Shown: positions 63,071 to 64,000 of the stretch, in pieces
Layout of the letters: every line of letters starts with the position of its first letter
Numbering within the stretch: the first letter of the stretch is position 1
NCBI RefSeq assembly: GCF_051401765.1
Contig: NW_027480531.1
Coordinates: 1,178,001 to 1,242,000, forward strand
DNA from: Calliopsis andreniformis
Lineage: Eukaryota; Arthropoda; Insecta; Hymenoptera; Andrenidae
Length of the DNA stretch: 64,000 nt
Direction: 5' to 3'
The notes under the pieces: model-generated
Databases searched by the model: none
What the model was told of the DNA's origin: nothing
What the model saw: only the letters and a program-made list of their open reading frames with translations
Translations under genes and position numbers: made by a program

Positions 63071-64000
63071 ATTGACGATAGAGGATTGCAGATTGAGTAT
63101 TGAGGATTGAAGATTGAGGATTGAGGAATGAGGATTGAGGATTGAAGACTGAGGATTGAGGATTCAAGATTGCCGATTGAGGACTGAGGACAGAAGATTG
63201 AGGACTGAGTGTTGAGGGTTGAGTGATGAGAATTGATGTTTGTGGATTGAGATTTGAAGATTGAAGAATGGGGATTGTGTATTGAAAGCTGTGAATTGAG
63301 GATACTCTATTGGGGATTGAGGATTGACAGCTGATTGTTGAGGACTGAGGGATGAAGATTGAGGATTCAGGATTGAGGATTCAGGATTGATGTTCGAGGA
63401 CTGAGGATTGAGGGTTCACGATTGAGGATTGAGGTTTGAGGATTGAGGATTGAGGATTGAAGATTGAGGATTGGGTATTGCGGATTGAACATTGAGGATT
63501 GAGGATTGAGGACTGAGGATTGAGTTTCGAGAATAGCGGATAGAGGATTGAGGATTGAGGATAGAAGATTGAGGATTGGGGACTGAGTATTAAACATTGT
63601 GGATTGAGGATTGAGGATTGAGTATTGAAGATTCAGTATTGAGGATTGAAGATTTAGAATTGAGGATTGAGGATTGAACATAAAGGACTGAGTGTTGAGA
63701 GTTGAGTGATGAGAATTGATGTTTGGGATTGAGATTTGAAGATTGAAGAATGGGGATTGAGTATTGAAAACTGTGAATTGAGGATATTCTATTGAGGATT
63801 GAGGATTGACAACTGATTGTTGAGGACTGAGGTCTGAAGATTGAGGATTCAGGATTGAGGATTCGGTATTAATGTTTCTGGACTGAGGATTGAGGGTTGA
63901 GGATTGAGGATTGAGGATTCAGGATTGAGGATTGAGAATTGAGGATTGAGTATTGAGGATTGGAGATTGAGGATTGAGGATTGAGGATTGAGGATTGAGG

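Larger units (their letters stand above)
1..64000. repeat. Heptanucleotide tandem array (satellite-like), consensus GGATTGA
   Basis: The entire window can be parsed into contiguous 7-bp units related to GGATTGA, about 9,100 of them, with no spacer and no unrelated insertion. The last four bases (TTGA) are the most constant. The first two or three vary most, giving frequent units such as AGATTGA, GTATTGA, GAATTGA, GGACTGA, CGATTGA, GGGTTGA and GTGTTGA. Recurring 3'-end variants are GGATTCA, GGATTGC and GGATTGG. The + strand is G/A/T-rich and C-poor. The array reaches both window ends. I see no gene, RNA gene or mobile element inside it. Its function is unknown; it may be satellite or other non-coding DNA. 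The unit and its continuity are directly visible, but the host class is not. Confidence 0.98.

Noticed and set aside
1..64000. CRISPR array
   Set aside because: There are direct repeats, but the units are 7 bp and contiguous with no unique spacers. The larger modules are separated by more of the same heptamer.
1..64000. Telomere (plant-type TTTAGGG is also a heptamer)
   Set aside because: The unit has no GGG and is highly degenerate, and the array has kilobase higher-order repeats, unlike templated telomere repeats. A subtelomeric or centromeric satellite is not excluded.
1..64000. tRNA, rRNA, riboswitch or other structured RNA gene
   Set aside because: No stretch departs from the heptamer register enough to hold one. 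C-poor composition rules out the GC-paired stems such RNAs need.
1..64000. Insertion sequences or other mobile elements
   Set aside because: No transposase-like frame, terminal inverted repeat or target duplication was seen. Recurring modules are in register with the array and lack distinct ends.

Overview
The whole 64 kb window is one uninterrupted array of a degenerate 7-bp tandem repeat, consensus GGATTGA on the + strand (TCAATCC on the - strand), roughly 9,100 units. I found no sequence that cannot be cut into 7-mer variants of this unit apart from occasional 6-mers and 8-mers. I see no convincing protein gene, no rRNA or tRNA, no CRISPR array, no transposase or IS end, and no terminator. 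Repeats run off both window edges, so the true array is longer.

The organism cannot be named from this sequence. Consensus G+C is 3/7 (about 43%), and the + strand is strongly poor in C. A 64 kb gene-free array with higher-order structure looks most like eukaryotic satellite DNA. A prokaryotic origin is possible: heptanucleotide arrays are known in bacteria, for example the STRR repeats of filamentous cyanobacteria, whose published heptamer CCCCA(A/G)T is one base from this unit. Those arrays are far shorter.

The array is not uniform. Recognisable blocks of unusual heptamers recur in fixed order. Module A is about 200 bp, occurs about 80 times, and has at least five subfamilies. Module B is about 58 bp and contains a 6-bp slip unit. 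Short markers are the ACATAAA unit and the GGAGTGA-CGAATTA pair. Between them lie runs of near-consensus units.

Region by region: 1-4.8 kb is mosaic, and its first 540 bp recur at 7.69 kb. From 4.84 to about 17.2 kb there are three copies of a 3.5-4.2 kb block. From 17.2 to 20.7 kb the array is mosaic. From 20.7 to 29.2 kb there is a 4.53 kb tandem duplication with internal deletions. From 28.1 to 46.0 kb there is an almost perfect 8,957-bp tandem duplication, which contains a nested 3,492-bp unit that continues to about 50.7 kb. From 50.7 to 58.2 kb there is a third-generation mosaic with duplications at 4,364 and 2,012-2,047 bp, plus the most divergent stretch (56.35-57.3 kb). From 59.5 to 63.1 kb there is a 2,376-bp duplication.

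Long reading frames, up to 1,269 codons, exist only on the - strand. They follow arithmetically from the repeat: because 7 is not a multiple of 3, all three - frames read the same stop-free heptapeptide (LNPQSSI), while every + frame meets TGA every 21 nt. I treat these frames as non-coding. Block boundaries below were located by eye from shared rare variants and are good to a few tens of bases unless a spacing is given exactly.
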